Shown in pieces: positions 1 to 11,000 of a stretch of 16,526 nucleotides of DNA (position 1 is the stretch's first letter; each line of letters opens with the position of its first letter). Under the pieces are notes generated by a model. That model did no database searches, was not told the DNA's origin, and saw nothing but the letters and a program-made list of their open reading frames with translations. Origin of the DNA: Spirogloea muscicola. Its lineage: Eukaryota; Streptophyta; Zygnematophyceae; Spirogloeales; Spirogloeaceae. The stretch spans positions 631,243 to 647,768 of the forward strand of contig WELB01000049.1 in assembly GCA_009602725.1 (NCBI GenBank), read 5' to 3'. Both the position numbers and the translations under genes were made by a program.

Positions 1-3000
1 CGCCGCTGCCGCCGCCGCCGCCGTGGCGCTGCGGCGCCGCCGGCGGCGCGCTCTTCTGCTTCGGCCTCGGCTACACGGGCCTGGGCCTGGCCAGCTTCCT
101 GCGCCACCGCGGCCGCTGGTGCGCCAAACCCTAGCCCAGGAAGCCGAGCCCTGAGTCCCGACGCCAGGACCATGATCCCCGCGTCGCGTCCCGCGCGGCG
201 GGAGCTCCTCCTGCCCCTCCTGCCGCGGCGGCGGCGCCATTGCCGCGGCGGCCCGCCAAATGGGGCTCGCCAGAAGCGGCTCGCGGGGCCTGGCATGCCG
301 ACAAGAACGGCGGTGTCGTGCCTTCACTCGCGGGAGGCCGCGACTCTTGGCCTCCCCAGAAGCCGTTCGCCGCCCGCAGCCAGAGCCTGGCCCTGGGGCT
401 GCCGCCCTCACTGGTCATGCTCATGGACGCGCGAGGACTCAGGGTTAGGGTTTAGGGTTCCTCGTAAGCACTGGGGGGGCTGAAGGGTTTGGGATCTAGG
501 GGTCAGGGTTCAGGGTTAAGTATACCTAAATTTCCAAACCCAGTGCTTGCGGAGAAGTTAGGGTTGCTCGTAAGCACTGGGGGATTCTCGGGTTTAGGGT
601 TTGGGAGTAGGGTTCAGGGGTTAGGCTAACGTAATCCCCTAAACCCAGTGCTTGCGAAGAAGTGTTAGCATGGGGGGAGGCTGAAATGAAGAACGCGCTG
701 CAGCGCGACCAGGGAATGTGGGCATACGTTAAGGCACACGCGAGCCAGAGATGCCCCGGGCAGTGGCCCACCAAAGGCAGCTCCTTGAACCCTGTCTTGA
801 ACCACCGCCAACGCCAGGACCCTGACAGCGGTCCCCTGTTGGAGGGCTGCCCGCCGCTTGTATGGGCGTCAGGCAGGTAGTTGGGACGTGCCGCAGTGAG
901 GAGAACGCCGCGGCGCTGGCCCTGCGCGGCTTTCGAGCCTTCCACTTCGACCCTGCAAACGGCCAGCTTCTTGAGTACGACCTTCGTCATGCTCAGTCCC
1001 TGGAGCAGCAGAGACCTCATTTTCTGCATGTCCTCTACTCGGAGGTTGTAGCTGTTGTAGCTGCATGAGATATGGCACTCTGTTCTGACCTGACTTTGTC
1101 GAGTATCTGTACATGCCGACCTCCTGCAGTGGAGAGGGCCTTGAGAGCCTCGGGCGTGCCACACATGTGCTGAGCTCCATCCCGCCAATTGGCAACACTG
1201 CTTGCGACCCGGTATGCCACCTCTCCTGCCCGCTAGCTCAGTAGCCTTTCTGCACCATGCTGTTAATGTCTTCATTACACCAGGGTTGGCGCTGCAGCAA
1301 CCTGAATGCCCTTTCGGGGCGCACATCCGTAGGTGTAGATTCAACACAATTTATGGACTTTCACTCGCTCAAGGATCACCCTTGACACGCACGAGCCAAG
1401 CAGCTGTTGGCAACAGGTCCTGGCCACCCATGCGCTGGACATGGAGGTTGCCCGTCAGGATCAGATGAAGTGGCTTGGTTACCTGTCCACAACAGGTGAC
1501 GGTTGCCGCTGTGCTCTTCACGGTGCTTCTGTGAGTGATTGACTTGGACTACGCCAACGATATTCAGCGGCAGAATTGCTCGATTGGTGCTTGCAAGTAC
1601 ATTGGTGCTTGCACTGCCCATGTCAAGCCTAATGAGTTGTTTTGCGTGCAATTTCTACCTGCAGGCGTATATGGCGACTGGGAGGGTGACTGGGTGGACG
1701 AGAGGTTGATTGATTGATGCAGACGATGACTGTGAAAAACTATAAATAATGCCACAGGACTTTGCATGCTCCTTAGTGACCCGCGTGCTTCTTCTTTTGC
1801 ATCTGCATAGTGTCTCAGTCAGCCCTCAGCTGGTAGGACCTTGTGCTGAACATTGCATTGGTGCTCACTGTGCAGTTCACTACCACGTCGAATGGACCTG
1901 AAGATGGCCACAAGGATTGCTGCAGAGGCGGCCTGGCTCGAGTTGGGGCAGAAGCTGGATGTGCCAGCCCACATATTCAGATTGGGTGGCATTTATGGGC
2001 CCAGCCGGAGGTGGTCATTGTTCTCAATCTGACACCTGAGATCAGATCTCTTGCCTATGCGATCTGCACTGTCTGCTCACCGCCTGTCAGTGGCAAGCTT
2101 GTCGTGCCCTATTTGTCAGTATGGTTTGTCAATGAGATGGGAAAGCTCAATAATGAACGTTGGGCTGGACGGTCCTGGTCTAAAGGTTATCTCATCAGGT
2201 AGGGGTTGACTGATTAAGTCCCGCTGCTGCTTAGATATGAAACACTCAAGCGGGGCTTTGATGCTGTTGCAGTGCTTTGAACACCGTCGCCAGGCAGACA
2301 AATCAGCGCTCTGCTGCAATGAGGGTGCGGGAGAAGCGGCGGTACACCTCGCGTTGCCATGTGTTAGATATCTGCCAGGTTGTTGCTGCCAGCATGGAGG
2401 CTCCCATGGCCGGGTATGCAGGCTGCCATTGCTGCTGCCGTGGGCCTTCAGATTTATGTTTCACATCTCTCGGCTGCTGTCAGCGGTGCAGTTGGCACTG
2501 CCGTATAAGAGCTAAGGCTTGGTGGTCTGATAAATCGAATCTGAGCTGCGGATCATTAGAGAATTGTCAATGTGCCTTGTGCTAAACTGAACCTGAAGAA
2601 ATGAGTCTGTCCCTGAATGTGTGGAAGAGCTAACTCGTATCTTGTATGTCTTTGCGTTGGCAGACGCATTTACAACATTGTGGATGACGACCCAGCTCCT
2701 CGCAGGGAGGTCATGGCGTTTGCCAAATCTCTTCTCAGTGGGGCGTGCAATGCAGAGCCACAGCAGGACTGCCATGAAACACCAGCAATGGGCCATGGCA
2801 GTATCTGTGAGGACAACTGTCTCAAAGAGGCGGCTGTGGGCGAGAGTGAGGCAGTTTGCTTAACTGAGCCTCAAGAAGAATCTCAGCAGGGGCACACTGT
2901 GGAGAAGAGGGTGAGCAATGCAAGGATCAAGCTCGAGCTAGGCACACGGCTTGTGCACCCAGACTATAGGTCGGGCCTTAAAGCGATTGCAGCGGGTGAC

Positions 3001-3027
3001 GCCCGGCCATTTGATTGGTCAGCATAA
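1..3027 (+). CDS. NAD(P)-binding Rossmann-fold (YeeZ-like atypical SDR) protein, 5' partial
   Basis: Eight exons in conserved order: <1-118, 873-974, 1130-1211, 1417-1495, 1665-1704, 1876-2010, 2273-2413, 2664-3027. The visible part is 352 aa plus stop, and all intron phases match. Exon 1 holds the dinucleotide-binding loop FGLGYTGLGLASF (GxGxxG). Exon 2 continues QVVGTCRS, exon 3 has the SSIPPIGN segment, exons 4-5 the STTGVYGDW motif of atypical SDRs, exon 6 FRLGGIYGPSRS, and exon 7 SRCHVLDICQVV. Exon 8 has YNIVDDDPAPR and the C-terminal SNARIKLELG. This order matches the plant NAD(P)-binding family related to bacterial YeeZ (Arabidopsis At1g19690 type, from memory). The substrate is unknown. 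Exon 8 carries an acidic, Cys-containing linker of about 54 residues before the C-terminal motif. The start codon and any transit peptide lie upstream of the window. The exon 2 donor (TTGA|GTACGA) is the weakest junction. Family assignment is secure; function is not. Confidence 0.85.
441..664. repeat. Two tandem foldback units with TTTAGGG telomere-like repeats, inside intron 1
   Basis: Degenerate TTTAGGG/TTCAGGG repeats fill about 441-530 and 588-625. Each block is bracketed by inverted arms. CTCGTAAGCACTGGG at 461-475 pairs with CCCAGTGCTTGCGGAG at 538-553. The same left arm at 567-581 pairs with CCCAGTGCTTGCGAAG at 644-659. The two units are therefore about 106 nt apart and similar but diverged. 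The element lies in the 754-nt intron 1 (119-872) of the Rossmann gene. The rest of that intron is GC-rich and shows no coding signal that I can support. Confidence 0.8.
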
Positions 3028-3049
3028 GGAACATGTTGTGATCTGTTTA

Positions 3050-3086
3050 GGGTTTAGAGTTTGAGTTTAGGTTCATGCCTAAACCC
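3050..3086. repeat. Telomere-like hairpin just after the Rossmann gene stop codon
   Basis: GGGTTTAG at 3050-3057 is the exact reverse complement of CTAAACCC at 3079-3086 (8-bp stem). An alternative inner stem pairs GTTTAGG at 3065-3071 with CCTAAAC at 3078-3084 around a 6-nt loop. It starts 22 nt after the TAA and so is probably transcribed in the 3' UTR. It recalls the intron 1 foldbacks in sequence and form. Confidence 0.6.
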
Positions 3087-3381
3087 ATGCATGCAGCAGG
3101 TGCAGCAACTGATGCCGGGAGTTTAAGAGATTGATCATTGCACGTAACAGGCAAATATCAAGGCACAACACAATTCTGCAGAATTTGTGTACCAGTGCAA
3201 GATGCTAGATTCTAAGCAAGATACAATCTTTACATATGTTGATGGTGGCCTCTCATGATGCCTCAACACAGTTACTTTGGATACGAGCTACATGTCACCC
3301 AAAAGTAGCGACGCAGGCAAAACAGCAGCGAAAACAGTGACAACTGTGCTTAGCCAAAAGAGTAGGCCGTATACTTGGGAG

Positions 3382-3415
3382 TCATAGGTCTACTCCTTTC
3401 ATAGGTCTACTCCTG
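3382..3415. repeat. 17-bp tandem duplication
   Basis: TCATAGGTCTACTCCTT at 3382-3398 is followed directly by the same 17-mer with a changed last base at 3399-3415. This is a short two-copy tandem repeat in the shared 3' region, with no evident function. Confidence 0.85.
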
Positions 3416-3562
3416 CTTTGTATATGCGGTTCAAGCAGGCTTGGAAGAGCACTTTCTCACACTGTACACGCCTGTATGTGCTTGGCCGGGTAAATAAACC
3501 ACAAGCAGCATCCTGCAGCACAGCTGCAGCTGAGGAGGCAGCCACAGCTGAGCTACTCAAAA

Positions 3563-6500
3563 TCACATCAGCACTCGGCCGAGTCGCACGTCAAGCACAA
3601 CGCATCGCCCCTCCCCTGGTCGAGCTTCCCGCTTGGCTGCCGAGGCCACGTCCTCATCCCACTCCGGGGCCTCAATATTCTGTGTCCCTTTTGACTCATC
3701 CTTACTGCTTCCATCACTGCCTGAAGCAGCATCAGCGCTTCCCAAGCTCTCTGCAAGTGCATTCTCAAGAGAGCCTTCTCCCACCCAACCTTCCTTGGCT
3801 GCCTGGCGGAGCCTGTCTGCCTCTGTCTCTCGGTTTTTCGCCCAGCCCAAGACATTGGCACAGCGACCTGAACACTCCAGAATCGAACAATGATAATTGA
3901 GACGTGAGGCATTCTCATAGAGACCAGCAATTAGAATCTCTTCAAAATCAGAGTAGCTTACGGAGAATTATCAGGAGGAATTTAGACAACCCAAACGTGG
4001 TGCACCTATCTGACAGCGATCTTATTGGTAAGCACGTAGGCATCTAAGATGTTCAACAATGATGGTTCTGAAGAAGTACAGTTTGAACTTGTGTAGGGAC
4101 CCATAGTATCCACACAGCTTGCTGAACGACAGAGAGGGCACAGAATAAACCTCTAGTCAAAGCTATAACGTCCACAAAATCATCATCCCGCTCTGTATAT
4201 GCTGCATACGTAGAAACAGCCAAGTGAATACGTCATCTTTTGACGTAGCTGAAGATCATCCATGATAACTAATCAATGTCGGTAGCTGCTATTTGCAGCT
4301 CCTTGTGACACCAATCTTCCAAGCCCTGCACATGCACCTCTACCTTTACCCAAGACCATGATCCTAGACTGCACCTATCCAAAGTGTTCAAGCAACCCAG
4401 CCATTACTGAGAGCAACATGAACTCTATAAACTCAGGTCCAGTGGACAAGATGAAACCTGAAGGTTCTGATGCACGTAACAGCTCTAGTGCCCGACGATA
4501 GAGGCCCTGCTTGACATAGGCGCCAGAAGTAACCAGTATATAAGGCATCTGCCTTCATGCAAGAATAAACATTTCATGGTGCTGTATGATTATGGATAAC
4601 AATCATTGTAGGGGTACGGTTGCAAAGCTTACGGAAGAAGAATCGAATGCTGACCTCAGCCATGATGACATCACCAGATCCCCTTGCTCGGCCCCTCTGA
4701 TCATAGACACTAGCTAGAGCAGCAAGAACAACCCCCACCCTTGGATGTTTCTCACCTGCATGACATGAAAACATTTGTGATTGCAGGCTCTAGCAGCCAA
4801 CGTAGCAGACAATACGAGAAAAGCAAGCCTTGTAGTGGAAATGGCAAAAATCATGGTAATAAACACACCATTGATCTCTTCTGCATGAGAAAGTGCCTCT
4901 GCCAGCTTCGATTCAGCTTCATCGTATTCGCTGTGCATACCATACCCAGAAACCTTGATAAGTGATCTCTACTTGCTGTTAGCGAACCAAAAACTCTTAA
5001 CAAGTACATGTCACTGCATTCCAAGTCAAATCCAACCAATCTGAATGTTGAACAGTGAAAGGCCAGCATCTCTCCAAGATAGGAGCTACTCCAGAAGCAG
5101 CTCAATGAGCCTTCTTACCCAAGATGACATGCTAATTGGCCCAGGCCAGCCAAGGAGCCCATATGCACCTCCTCAGGAGCAATGGGTCCAGCAGCAACAG
5201 CTGCTTGTGAAGAAGCCGGGGAAGTCATCCTAAGTGCGGTACTGTACAAGTCCCTTGCTCTATTCATGTCACCAAGGGCATGAAGGTGCTCCGCATGCAT
5301 GAGAACTGCAGCAGCTGGATTTCATCAACAAAGGCAGTTAGTACTAACTGCTTCTATCAGCAGAAGTCATCAAGGGTGAAAGACAGTAGGAGATTAAGTC
5401 CCCAACAAATTTACCTCCAGTTATACTATTAAATGATCAGCATCCTCATGTGTGCAAAGCTTGATGATACTTAAGCAACCAACAGGTCGAAGACCACAGA
5501 TTACTCATACAGATTTTGCAAACATGTTGGACAAAGGTACTCAGCCTGCATAATTGGGGAAAAGATTAACCAACCGCTACTGGTGGGGATCTCTCCTTCA
5601 TCGTGCCAAGCTCCTGCTTCCTTGAAAAGGTCCTCGGCTGTTACAGCATTGAAGCTATTCTGACATGAGCATCAGTCAAGATGTGCAAGTTTTGAAGCTC
5701 ACCGGTGCAAATCTAGGCTGCCCAGGTATCATGTGAAGCAATCGAAGCAAGTCAGCACAGTCCTGACCTGGTTGAAGCCTGTGTCGAATGTGCTCAATGA
5801 AGCCCATGATTGTAAGAGCTCGACCCCGGAGCATTTCTACCAAACGGTGATCTCCAGTACCACGATCAGCTGTATCAACCAATCGTAGCAAGCACGTTGC
5901 GTGGCTCATAGCCGCTTCGTCCTGACAAGCAACAGCTCTTTTAGCATCCCATCACCTTCTACTTTGCCCAGCTGTGTATGTTGCTTAAACTGCTATTTAA
6001 GGTCTGCAGCTCGAATTGCTGCTTACATGGGCATGCTCGATCTGCATGATATACATGATGATTGGGCAAATATGACCACTACCATTGTCAAGCATCTGGC
6101 AAAAGTGGTCAAGAGTAGTGGCCTTAGCAGTAGCACGTGACAACACCGTCCTAACCTGGTGTTGCCTCAAGGCCAGACTAGCCAAGGCTTCCAAAGCAGC
6201 AGCTGCAATTGAAGTTGAGTTTGATGTCAGCACTTGCTAATGAAATTGACAAGAAAGATATGGCAGCATATACAGTAGATTACAAGAAAGATAAGAACAG
6301 CAACAATCAAACTCCTTGTGCAGCTCTTACATGGCCAAGCACAGCATATTAGTATTTTACAAACAAATAGGCATGTATAATTCTCGTCTCGTATAGCCAA
6401 TGTTGTTACATTGATGCCAGAAGATACTCAAGTTACTTCGCAATCAGCATTATGGCAACTCATTGCTCACTGTTACAAGCCAAGAAAAAAATCACGCACC

Positions 6501-7608
6501 ACGAACTTCGTAAGATGCTCGAGGAATGCCAGCTGCCTTTTCAAGGGCCTCAGTTGCCTCTGCAAAATTTCCTCTGAGGCCATTCAGCAATGTACTGTTA
6601 GCTAATGTCAGGAGCGCAGTCTTGCAAGATCATGGGGCACAATGCTCTACGGTCCTTGCCTTGGTCGTACTGGCATGGAAGCACATTATTGTTGCTCTTA
6701 CCTCTAAGCTAAGCAGATCCTGTGCACTTACAAGGACCTCAAAAGCAGAGGTGCAGAAACTCACTGATCAATATGTATCGTGGCCAGTGCCATCAAAATC
6801 CGACCGGTAGCACTGCCTGCCGATTGACCATCTTGCACCAAGAACGACAGACCTTGTTCCAGAATTCGCAGGGCCTCTACATAAGGAGCTGCAATGGAAG
6901 GGGCGAAACATGGGTACCAAAGACCGCACTCATGAGAATTGTAGGGGATTTCCATATTCTTCAAAGACACGAGTATCCACATAGTCCTTCGTCACATTGG
7001 CAGCAGGAGTGCCCCAGGTGTGCCTTGAGACGTGAGCACAGTGTTGTATTGTTGGCACTGTATATCAACCTTAGTTGCACTTTGCGTATGCTTCCTGCGA
7101 ACGTTGCATTGATCACAAATGATCCTTTGATGCAACTCTGCAGCAACCGTGCAGTCACAGTGACCAGGTGGGAAAGGCATGTGAGGGGAAGAGCGTGGAG
7201 GTCTCGTAGACCTTTAGAGCGAGTGGCACGCCAATAGTCAATCATCTGGTCGGCCATGGACTCCCCGCCATCCCAGTCCTTCGCGCCTTCAGATCTCGCT
7301 TGTGTCGCGAAGTGCCTCCCACTGTCATATGATTGTGATCCGGCAGCCGAGAAAGCTCGGTAGTGATATCTGAACGAGGGGTGCAGGCGGGAAGGCTCCT
7401 TCCTGGCCGTGCATGGCTGCGAGTCCGAGGCTCGCAGCCGGCGAGCACATCCCTCGGCCCGCGAGGGCCCGTCATGGCCCGAGGTGCTCGCCACACAGTC
7501 CGGGTCAGCGGCCGGCGGCGCGCCGGCCGCAGGAGCCGCGGCCAGCCTCCACGCCGCCGCAGTGCGCCCGGAGAGCAGCCGCAGGCCGGTGCGCCTGGCG
7601 GCGGCCAT
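3563..7608 (-). CDS. TPR protein with likely mitochondrial or plastid presequence
   Basis: Twelve minus-strand exons: 7608-7212, 6888-6765, 6594-6500, 6202-6156, 5921-5703, 5659-5575, 5314-5119, 4930-4869, 4755-4655, 4506-4458, 4201-4151, 3867-3563. Together they encode 576 aa in matching phases. The N-terminus begins MAAARRTGLRLLSGRT, rich in Ala/Arg and without acidic residues, as in organellar presequences. Tetratricopeptide-like helices include LLNGLRGNFAEATEALEKA (about 176-194), HALGDMNRARDLYSTALRM (about 333-351) and LACHLGEYDEAESKLAEAL (about 382-400). They are followed by EKHPRVGVVLAALASVYDQ and, in exon 10, GLYRRALELL. The C-terminal exon encodes a helix (NRETEADRLRQAAKEGW) and an acidic Ser/Asp-rich tail. 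The layout resembles plant kinesin-light-chain-like TPR proteins of the At5g53080 type, from memory. No catalytic motif is seen; a scaffold role is inferred. One intron (5660-5702) is only 43 nt. Some junctions, mainly exons 2-4, are less certain. Confidence 0.78.
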
Positions 7609-8081
7609 TATGCCGAGGGAAGCGCGCCAGCGCCGCCGCCGCCGCCGCCGCTGCCGCCGCCGCCGCGAGCGCCAGCTGCAGCAGCCTGTGCGAAACGGCT
7701 GCTGGTTGTCACAGCGGACTGGGGGGGCGCCATCCGCCACGTCAGCCGGGGGAGGCCTGCGCGGCAGCGCCTGTCGGCCCCGTGGGTAACTCACGTCACA
7801 CTGTCAGCGTCAGCAATTTAGCGCGGGGCTTCGATTCATTTATAGCCCCAATTTATTCACCAGCGTATAACTGAACAGTGTGTTCTTCTCTCCCTGGGGC
7901 TGCCCTGCTGGGCAGGTAGCTGTGACGGTGACGGGGCCCTTCGCCGATAAGTTCGCGCTAGCTAAGCTGCGCCACTACCCAGGGCAGGCTCCCGTAGTTG
8001 GCCGCCATCTCCCCGGCGCCGAGAGCAGCTGAGCCGGATGGCGCCGCCTCGCCGCTGCCGCGGCGCGGGCCCGGCGCGGCC
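7609..8081. promoter_or_regulatory. Divergent promoter region between the TPR and CoA synthase genes
   Basis: The 473 bp between two divergent start codons must hold both 5' leaders and promoters. CACGTCA cores, resembling bZIP-type ACGT elements, occur near 7738 and 7792. A TATA-like TTTATAG followed by CCCCAATTTATT lies around 7839-7855 in plus orientation, which would give a leader of roughly 200 nt for the CoA gene. These are visual matches only. The TPR side holds a GCC/CGG triplet run. Confidence 0.45.
7631..7666. repeat. GCC/CGG triplet repeat in the TPR gene 5' leader
   Basis: Near-perfect (GCC)n with one GCT interruption. It lies 23 bp upstream of the TPR start codon, so the TPR mRNA leader would carry it as (CGG)n. 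Similar triplet runs occur at the window start (about 9-24) and at 16326-16352, where a run encodes poly-proline. Confidence 0.85.
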
Positions 8082-8085
8082 ATGA
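8038..8085 (+). other. 15-codon upstream ORF overlapping the CoA synthase start (ATGA)
   Basis: An ATG at 8038 opens a frame of 15 codons. Its TGA stop (8083-8085) overlaps the ATG of the long N-terminal form of the CoA synthase (8082-8084) as ATGA. If the transcript starts upstream of 8038, this arrangement could limit initiation at 8082 or allow termination-reinitiation. The site is seen directly; its use is inference. Confidence 0.4.
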
Positions 8086-11000
8086 CGCCGCCCGGCACGG
8101 CGCCGCTCGGCCTCGCGGCGCCGCCCTGCACTCCGCCGCTACTCGCCTCGCCCGCCTTCACGCCCGCCCGGGTGGCTCGGCCGAGCCTGGGGCCGGCGAG
8201 CTGCAGCCTTCGCTGGTCGCCCGCTGCCTCAGCTACAGGAGCTGGAGAGTTCTTGCTCGAGGAAGCCTGTCGACCAGAGCGGCAGCCTTTTGGTGAGCCG
8301 AAGTTGGAGCACGAGTAAATTCTGCTCCGGGCACATTGCTGCACTGAACCTTTGATCAGAAACAGGATTGATGTCTTACGTCTGTCCTGTCACTGCGCTG
8401 CTTTGCAGCGGCGGTCGTGGCCATGGCGCACGGCGCAGATTCAATGGACGACGGAGGAGCTGTGAAAGAATACCCGGGCGTCGTTGTTGGAGGCACATTC
8501 GATCACCTGCATGAGGGCCACAAGCTTTTGATCAGCAAGGCCCTCCAGCTGGTTGAGGACGGAGGAGTGTTTGTAGTTGGTATAAGCACCGGCAGACTTC
8601 TTAGCAAGAAAAAGCTGAAGGAGGTCTGTGTTGCAAACCCTAGCTTGGCAAGATAATAGAACCTCAGTTGTCATCATTCATGGGTTCCAAACCTGCGGGA
8701 CATTGGGTGCATGATGCATTATTTATGGTGGTCATCTTTATTTTGAACTGGATTGATGGCCGTCTGATGCAGCTGATAGAACCATATGAAATGAGAAGGA
8801 ACGCTGTTGAGGAGTATGTCAAGCAATGCACGCAGACGATGGGAAAGAGAGTTGAGCTGGACGTACTTCCCATTACCGAAGCTGCTCCGGAAAGGGCAGT
8901 CTCTAATGCACAAGTTCAATGCATCATTGTCAGCCCGGATACTAGAGCTGGAGCTGAAGCTTTCAACAAAGCCAGACAGATGAAAGGCATGAGCTCTGTA
9001 GACGTGAGTGTACTAAACCACCGCCGACTGCCTCAGCATGGGGCGAATGATTTATTCTCTCCTTTGCAGTGCAAAATGCATGTAAAGATCTCAAGCTTCA
9101 CTACCATGAGCTTCTGCCCTCGACTCTAAGTTAGAATCAAGGATGGCCGTGCAAGGAACCCGCATTGCTCATTATGTGAAAGCAAAGGGAGTTTCAACAA
9201 AATCTCATCGACGGCGTGAACGTTGATAGGCTGACTTGGCAGGTGGTTGTGATTGATCTAGTAATTGACAAAGAGGGACCTCAGAGTGAGCAGCTGAGCT
9301 CCACATTATTACGCCAGAGATTACTTGGCACCTTCTTACCAAGGTAGGCTTAAGGGACGGCTAAGTATGTTTCACTACGTTCGTAGAAGCACGTCTACCT
9401 AGGGACCTTCTGATCATATTGGGGACAACGGCAGTCATGTCTGTATGTCCTCTGGTTTGTGTACTTCAATCTGAACTAATGGTAAACCTTTAAGAAGCTA
9501 GTGTCTCAGGCATTTCATGCGCAGAATCTCAAGCTGCAGCTCATGAATTGGTTCAGGCCTGCTGCACAGCAAAGCGTGAGGCTTTCAAGGGATGCGCTTA
9601 GCACTTGGCCTTACCTCGTTGGCTTAACTGGAGGAATGGCCTCTGGCAAATCAGCGGTTAGACAAGAGCTGCAAGTTTTGGGAGCCGAGGTCCTTGATTG
9701 CGACGTACTTGGTCACAAGTCATATCAACCAGGCACACCTACTTACTACGCTCTTGTGCAAGCCTTTGGTCCTGGTATACTGCAAGAAGGTGGGTTGTCC
9801 AGAGCAAGAAGCTGTCACAGAAACTGTTGGGATGCAACAGATGAAGAGCAGCAAGAATTACTGATATTCTGTGGCTAACAATTGCAGACAACACGGTAGA
9901 CCGCCAAGCTTTGGGAGCGATTGTTTTTGAAGATCAGCAACAGATGAGCCGTCTGACTTCTATTGTGTGGCCTGCAATCGGGCAACTCCTCATGGAGCAA
10001 TGCGAAGAAGCGGCAGTTAGGGGTTGTCGTCTTTGCATAGCAGAAGCTCCTGTGCTCCTGGAGGCAGGGTGGCAGTCCCTTGTGGATGAGGTATGGGTAG
10101 TGATTGCCTCAGAAGCGGTGGCGCGTGGACGGCTCATGAAAAGGAATGGAATTACTGAGCAAGATGCCCACAAACGGCTTGATAGTCAGGTCAGCAGAAC
10201 ACTGTGATGTGCTTATTGTCAGGCTGCCAAAATTAGGGTGTACATGATCGGACGTTTTCATTAGATCTAGATCCCCGTTTGTGATTTAAGGTAGGTGATT
10301 CTTGAGTTGCGTTGTACTCATGGCTGCAGATGAGGACAGAGGAGAGAGTGATGGAAGCCGATGTGGTCATTGACAACAATGAAACATTGGAGGCTACAAG
10401 AGAACAAGTGCAACGCGCTTGGTTGCTCTTACAGGAAAGGCTTACACCTCTGCAATCTTCCTGGTCGGGACTCCAGTCACGGGACCCACTATTTTGCAGG
10501 TGGGCAGGCCTGATGCGTAGGTTGAGTGTGAAGAAAGAAGTGGCAGAGGAGTGGTGGCAATTTATTGAGGCCCATTACAGGCAACATAATCGTCATTATC
10601 ACACCTTTACCCACCTTCAAAGCCTCTACACTTTGTACGGCAGGTAACTAATCGACTTTTGCACACTGTTTGGAGATGACTTCGTTGATATCTAAGAGGG
10701 CCTGTAGAAGTAGTTCCCTGTCAAATGCATCATGTGTCGACACGCTATGACCAACCTGCTTCCCTCCATGTTGCAAACTTACACACAAGGAGCCATTCAC
10801 TGTTAATGTGCAGATATGCCCATTTCGTGGCAGACCCTTGCGCTTTCCACTTGGCGATATTCTTTCATGATGTTGTCTATGAGCCCAGAGCCAGCGTGCA
10901 CGGCGTAAACGAGAAGGAGAGCGCTGCTCTTTTCTTCAGATTTGCCCGTGCAGCTGAGTTGACTTCAAACTTGGTGAGCTGGTCATCACGTCCCCTTGAC

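Larger units (their letters stand above)
3028..3562. other. Convergent 3' intergenic region between the Rossmann and TPR genes
   Basis: The region lies between the stop codons of two convergent genes and must contain both 3' UTRs. It holds a telomere-like hairpin at 3050-3086 and a 17-bp tandem duplication at 3382-3415. No open frame here has family resemblance or coding-like composition. I see no convincing polyadenylation signal for either gene. Confidence 0.7.

Noticed and set aside
172-483. A 103-codon plus-strand frame in the GC-rich stretch after exon 1
   Set aside because: It lies between a clear donor at 118 and the matching acceptor at 872, and the joined exons continue the Rossmann fold exactly. 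Treated as intron.
441-664. A true chromosome end
   Set aside because: The TTTAGGG repeats are few and degenerate, are flanked by inverted arms, and sit between exons of one gene, so they are interstitial.
526-1347. A 273-codon open frame on the minus strand
   Set aside because: It runs opposite exons 2 and 3 of the Rossmann gene (QVVGTCRS, SSIPPIGN) and through the telomere-like repeats. No domain is recognisable.
6707-6735. A possible micro-exon of the TPR gene ending at a strong GTAAGA donor
   Set aside because: It would need an intron of about 40 nt before it, and one version gives an in-frame stop. The direct join 6765 to 6594 is in phase and simpler.
7212-7794. Longer N-terminus for the TPR protein, with the frame open upstream to 7794
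   Set aside because: There is no upstream ATG in frame that I would prefer, and the added residues would come from the CGG repeat leader. The ATG at 7608 begins a good presequence.
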